Below, in pieces: positions 60,403 to 64,000 of a stretch of 64,000 nucleotides of DNA (position 1 is the stretch's first letter; every line of letters starts with the position of its first letter). The notes beneath the pieces were generated by a model. That model saw only the letters and a program-made list of their open reading frames with translations, had not been told where the DNA came from and searched no databases. The translations under genes were made by a program, and so were the position numbers. Source of the stretch: Albibacterium sp035514885 (GTDB lineage Bacteria > Bacteroidota > Bacteroidia > Sphingobacteriales > Sphingobacteriaceae); assembly GCF_035514885.1 (NCBI RefSeq), contig NZ_DATJCH010000003.1, forward strand, positions 1 through 64,000. Reading direction: 5' to 3'.

Positions 60403-61333
60403 TCATTACCGGTTGAGGAACTTTAACATAATAGCCTGTCCCGTCGTATGTTCTTTTAAGTGGGTGCGACTGACATTCTACAGAACAGCAGCCATCCAAT
60501 TGCTCTCCACACGCATCGCATTGATTAAAATGCTCATTACATTCCGGATTGGCACAATTAATCATCTTATTAGTCTTCGTACCGCAGTTCAGGCAGGTAG
60601 CAATAACCGTAGGATTTACCGTATTAACATCTACTGCAACCCGGTTGTCAAATACATAACACTGTCCGTCAAAATCCTTTCCGGCAGCTTCTTTCCCATA
60701 TTTAATAATACCTCCATGTAACTGGTAAACATCTTTAAAGCCCTCTTTAAGCAATAAAGCAGATGCCTTCTCACATTTAATACCACCGGTACAATAGGTT
60801 ACTATCTTCTTATCTTTAAACTTGGCAAGCTCATTAATCTTCGATGGAAAGTCACGGAAATTCTCAATATCTAAGGTAACCGCATTCTTAAAACGGCCTA
60901 AATGATGCTCATAATTTGAACGCACATCCAAGATTACAACATCTTCCTCATCCTTCATTTCCAAAAACTCTTGAGGCTCCAAATAAGTGCCCGTCTCTTT
61001 ATTAGGATCAATAACGTTTGGATCTTTTAAACCCGAATGAACAATCTCAGATTTATAACGACAATGCATTTTAATAAAAGACGGCTCTTCAACATCGTCA
61101 ATCTTAAAATCTATTTTCGCAAAGCGTTCATCCGCATGAACAGTGTTCATATATATTCTACAGGACTCTTTCGTGCCGGAAACTGTTCCGTTCAAACCTT
61201 CATCGGCAACGATAATCCGTCCGACTAAGTTTAACGATTTACAAAATTCAAGGTGTTCTGCGGCAAATTCTTCTCCATTCGCCAAAGGGCTGTAGCAATA
61301 GTACAGCAAAGTTTGATAGCTTGTTTTCATCAT
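60395..61333 (-). CDS. trhO: tRNA uridine(34) hydroxylase (rhodanese-fold, UPF0176)
   Basis: 312 aa from ATG 61333 (MMKTSYQTLLYYCYSPL); the longer frame from 61405 crosses a promoter motif at 61377-61384. TrhO forms 5-hydroxyuridine at the wobble base of certain tRNAs. Residues about 1-100 form the N-terminal ferredoxin-like part (RIIVADEGLNGTVSGT). The rhodanese domain has the catalytic loop Cys in IVTYCTGGIKCEKASALL. A Cys-rich C-terminal extension (CLNCGTKTNKMINC, CDACGEQLDGCC) probably binds zinc, as in homologues. Confidence 0.93.
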   Translation of the reverse strand: MMKTSYQTLLYYCYSPLANGEEFAAEHLEFCKSLNLVGRIIVADEGLNGTVSGTKESCRIYMNTVHADERFAKIDFKIDDVEEPSFIKMHCRYKSEIVHSGLKDPNVIDPNKETGTYLEPQEFLEMKDEEDVVILDVRSNYEHHLGRFKNAVTLDIENFRDFPSKINELAKFKDKKIVTYCTGGIKCEKASALLLKEGFKDVYQLHGGIIKYGKEAAGKDFDGQCYVFDNRVAVDVNTVNPTVIATCLNCGTKTNKMINCANPECNEHFNQCDACGEQLDGCCSVECQSHPLKRTYDGTGYYVKVPQPVMKA

Positions 61334-61376
61334 ATCATTGATACCGCTGCAAACGGCGTTTAATGCTTTTTTTTGA

Positions 61377-61384
61377 CAAAGGTA
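61377..61384 (-). promoter_or_regulatory. -7 element for trhO
   Basis: The minus strand reads TACCTTTG (TAnnTTTG) about 44 nt before ATG 61333. Its position argues against the start at 61405. Confidence 0.5.
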
Positions 61385-61422
61385 AAAAAAATGAGTTAAA
61401 TTCACATTTAAGAAAAACGATT

Positions 61423-63258
61423 ATGATTAAGATTCCATCCTTGTCAAGTCTATGGCAAAAGAGCAGAAAAACACTTCTCCGTTTTCCATTACAAACGCTT
61501 ATCTGCCTGCTCGCTATGTCAGTGTGGATATGGCTAAACAACAACTCAGGTTCTGAGAACGAGAGTCAGCTTTACAAATTAATCCCACTCTGCAACATCG
61601 CTTTTACGCTGAGTCTATCTGCCAATCTCTATGCTGAAAAACAAAGGTGGATACAACCTAAAAGTATCGGACTACAGCTATTAGCAATTGCTTTATGTGT
61701 CGCTTTATTTGTGCTTTTATCGCCTCAGCTCTTTGAAGCTGATCTTTTTCGTTTGCTCTTGTTTATTCTTGCTGGTCATCTTTTGGTTTCTTTTAGTGTC
61801 TATCCCAATCCTTCCAATATCTACGATTTCTGGCATTTCAATAAAACCCTGTTCCTTCGCTTTATAACCGCGTTTCTATTTTCAGCAGTTCTATTTGCTG
61901 GCCTATCTATTGCTCTTTTAACCATCGAGACTCTTTTCAGTTATACTATCAAAGGCGATATCTACTTCAATCTCTTCATTATATTAGCAACTGTTTTCAA
62001 CAGCCTGTTCTTTCTTGCCGGCGTTCCCGATGGCAGCGTCTATACCACTGAGGAGAAAAGCTATCCAAAGGTATTGAAGATTTTCACCCAGTATGTACTC
62101 ATCCCATTACTAACCATCTACTTCGGGATATTAGTCGTTTATGAACTGAAAATTGTCATCAATGCCGAATTACCAAACGGAATGGTTTCTATCCTAATAT
62201 TGGGTTATGCAGTATTCGGCATTCTTTCCTATCTCCTCATTTACCCTATCAGTAAAGAACCAGAAAACAAATGGATGAGCCAGTTTTCAAAGCTCTTCTT
62301 CTGGTTAATGCTTCCTTTCTTGGCTCTATTGTTTGTAGCAATCTGGGTGCGCACCGACAATTATGGATTAACAGAAATGCGCTACTTTATCATCCTCTTA
62401 GCCATTTGGCTTTTGTGTTTATGTCTTTACTTTATATTTTATAAGTCACCAAGTATCCAGCTCATACCCATTAGCCTTTTTATACTTACGATTTTATCAA
62501 CTTACGGACCGCAAAGCCCTTTCAATCTTTCCAAAAAATCGCAACAAGCACGGCTCCAAACATATATTCACCAGCATGATGAAAAGGCTAATCACGAAAA
62601 AATATCAATTGTGAATTATTTAGTAAAGTTTCATGGCTTAAGCTCACTTCAAGAATTTTCATCGTCCAACTTAAGCGAGATCCAAAAACAGATCGTTTTC
62701 AATTCTGATTCGTTAAAAACAACTAGTTATGAAATTAAAAGCGAGTTGAGAGATACCGCATTTGCTATACTATCGATTGACCCAAATGCAGTCTTACTCT
62801 ATAACCAATATGTTAATTTCAACAATGCTGATAAGATTATTCCAATCGACAATTTCAACTATATTTATTGGCTGCAAGGTGGTTTAGATGAAGAATTTAA
62901 TTCTCCATTGGGGGAAATTAGAATAGAAAATAAGAAAGATCAATCTTTACTGGTAGTAATCGGAAAGCAAGACAGTGTTAATTTCAATATTAACCAGCTT
63001 GGAAAAGACATCATCGCTAATTATAAGAACCAAATCGCAAAAACCACAGAATCAGCATGGAATACGGATAAAAACAACAACGTTATAGTTCCCGCTGAGC
63101 GAATGAAATTATCCGCGAGCAGCTCAAACTATAACGTTGAAATTATCATTCAGAACCTATCATCAAACCTATCCAGTGACTCCACTATGCAAGATTATCC
63201 GCCATCTTTTTCAGCCTATTTATTAATATCAAATAAGCAGGTTGCTGAAATATATTAA
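61423..63258 (+). CDS. DUF4153-like multi-pass membrane protein
   Basis: 611 aa from ATG 61423 (MIKIPSLSSLWQ); the open frame begins at 61363, before the expected start. About ten to twelve hydrophobic helices fill residues 30-395, with motifs GHLLVSFSVYPNPSNIYDFWHFNKTLF and FLAGVPDGSVYTTEEKSYPKVLKIFTQYVLIP matching DUF4153. The C-terminal third (about 400-611) is soluble and probably periplasmic. The function is unknown. Its 3' end lies 8 bp from the convergent TonB-receptor gene, with no terminator between. Confidence 0.85.
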   Translation: MIKIPSLSSLWQKSRKTLLRFPLQTLICLLAMSVWIWLNNNSGSENESQLYKLIPLCNIAFTLSLSANLYAEKQRWIQPKSIGLQLLAIALCVALFVLLSPQLFEADLFRLLLFILAGHLLVSFSVYPNPSNIYDFWHFNKTLFLRFITAFLFSAVLFAGLSIALLTIETLFSYTIKGDIYFNLFIILATVFNSLFFLAGVPDGSVYTTEEKSYPKVLKIFTQYVLIPLLTIYFGILVVYELKIVINAELPNGMVSILILGYAVFGILSYLLIYPISKEPENKWMSQFSKLFFWLMLPFLALLFVAIWVRTDNYGLTEMRYFIILLAIWLLCLCLYFIFYKSPSIQLIPISLFILTILSTYGPQSPFNLSKKSQQARLQTYIHQHDEKANHEKISIVNYLVKFHGLSSLQEFSSSNLSEIQKQIVFNSDSLKTTSYEIKSELRDTAFAILSIDPNAVLLYNQYVNFNNADKIIPIDNFNYIYWLQGGLDEEFNSPLGEIRIENKKDQSLLVVIGKQDSVNFNINQLGKDIIANYKNQIAKTTESAWNTDKNNNVIVPAERMKLSASSSNYNVEIIIQNLSSNLSSDSTMQDYPPSFSAYLLISNKQVAEIY

Positions 63259-63266
63259 AGACTTTA

Positions 63267-64000
63267 CTACATTGGCCCGCCAACATCGCCGCCACCCATA
63301 CCGCCATCCATTCCACCGTTCATATCTCCTCCCATAGTTGGTTCTTGATCGTCGGAGTTTCTTGCAGCACCTTCTTTCAACGATCCGAAAGTGTAGCTAA
63401 TGCTGAAACTTAAATAACGTGACTGCCTTCTGAAATCACTTACCTCAATAAAGTTTGGTTGTGTTAATGTTCTTGAGAATTGTTGGTTGTTGAAAACATC
63501 CGATAAGCGTAATGACAGATTCACCTTCTGATCCATAACTGATTTTCGTAAACCGATATCACTAATCAACATACCTTTCATTTCTCCTTGAGCAATAGCT
63601 CTCGGGCCCATATAACGAACAAATGCATATCCTCTAAACCCGTAAGGCAGCGGGAAGAATGTTGAGAAACGACCGGTTAATGATACGTTCGAGTTCTCAC
63701 GATCAAACCCTAGCACCTCACTTTTTCTTACACCAACATTCAAACGCACATTCCACTTCGGAATAATATCTGCGCTGGCACCAGTCTCTAAACCGTAATA
63801 ATTCTCTTTTCCAATATTATCAAAGGTTGTAAACGAAATTCCTTCAGAGTTAAGAGTGGTAACCCGTTGAATTGGATTGTTACTGTTTCTATAGAAAACC
63901 GATGCAAAAAGATTAAACTGATTGATAAACTTTCCATAGCTAAACTCAAATGAATTAGTAACACTTGGTTTCAATTCCGGATTACCCGATTGAATATTTT
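63267..64000 (-). CDS. TonB-dependent receptor / outer-membrane beta-barrel protein, C-terminal part
   Basis: The visible 244 codons continue past the right edge (NIQSGNPELKPSVTNSFEF is open to base 64000). They form the end of an OMP beta-barrel of the Bacteroidota TonB-dependent type: alternating strand patterns such as NQFNLFASVFYRNSN, TTFDNIGKENYYGLETGAS and VNLSLRLSDVFNNQQFSRT. The last strand, RYLSFSISYTFGSLKEG, has the usual C-terminal aromatic, but a 30-residue Gly/Met/Asp-rich tail (MGGDMNGGMDGG...) follows. Ligand and family branch cannot be given from this fragment. Confidence 0.88.
   Translation of the reverse strand, partial: NIQSGNPELKPSVTNSFEFSYGKFINQFNLFASVFYRNSNNPIQRVTTLNSEGISFTTFDNIGKENYYGLETGASADIIPKWNVRLNVGVRKSEVLGFDRENSNVSLTGRFSTFFPLPYGFRGYAFVRYMGPRAIAQGEMKGMLISDIGLRKSVMDQKVNLSLRLSDVFNNQQFSRTLTQPNFIEVSDFRRQSRYLSFSISYTFGSLKEGAARNSDDQEPTMGGDMNGGMDGGMGGGDVGGPM

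Noticed and set aside
61334..61405. Longer trhO start
   Set aside because: The extension crosses a TACCTTTG promoter motif on the same strand and does not fit the family N-terminus.

Overview
This window reads as chromosomal DNA of a Bacteroidota, most likely a Sphingobacteriales member (Pedobacter/Solitalea-like); the genus is inference. The support is low GC, few Shine-Dalgarno sequences, many TAnnTTTG (-7) promoter motifs placed just before start codons, a three-gene sdhCAB operon with a long cytochrome b subunit, bifunctional RibBA, hybrid histidine kinases, a bacterial GH3 protein and a TonB-dependent outer-membrane barrel. Almost everything is core metabolism, translation and envelope biogenesis. 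The only mobile element is an IS3-family insertion cut by the left edge.

Layout. 1-1455: IS3-family IS with orfA split over two frames and orfB reached by a -1 slippery site, followed by a short G-run repeat array. 1643-5821: Cys-rich lipoprotein, TRIC-type channel, M20 amidohydrolase (all minus), then an MFS exporter whose first membrane helix lies upstream of any normal start codon. 5976-9750: tRNA-Met, START protein, LptF/G permease, RibBA and a small secreted or anchored coiled-coil protein. 9904-16876: a plus-strand signalling cassette (receiver-kinase, NIT/HAMP/GAF hybrid kinase with three receivers, lone receiver, CheR, CheB catalytic domain). 16997-26621: polyprenyl synthase, TerC, GH3, LptB, RecJ, metallo-hydrolase, OsmC, LipA, DoxX, LD-carboxypeptidase. 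26728-36314: MetG, an inverted array of 11-bp repeats, Frr/PyrH, Asd, YifB/ComM, Ffh, hexose transporter.

36543-50651: DinB and a sensor kinase, GltX, nitroreductase, NifU-like and Mrp Fe-S proteins, a GT51 glycosyltransferase with a long N-terminal region, Hpt, Psd, a PhoR-like kinase, an ECF sigma/anti-sigma pair, a Nif3-like protein and a zinc-ribbon coiled-coil protein. 50710-64000: PepT, a small membrane protein, SdhBAC, a DegP/HtrA protease, DapF, a lamin-tail lipoprotein, YebC, TrhO, a DUF4153-like membrane protein and the C-terminus of a TonB-dependent receptor.

No CRISPR array, prophage, toxin-antitoxin or obvious defence locus was seen. The points most worth a second look are the helically phased 11-bp repeat arrays (28921-29018 and 1471-1556), the MFS gene without a normal start, the kinase-CheR-CheB cassette lacking CheA and chemoreceptors, the 57-bp perfect palindrome at 52275-52331, and promoter motifs so close to ATG that the mRNAs should be leaderless. 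Several starts were moved from the longest open frame on motif, promoter or family grounds, as noted in the entries.
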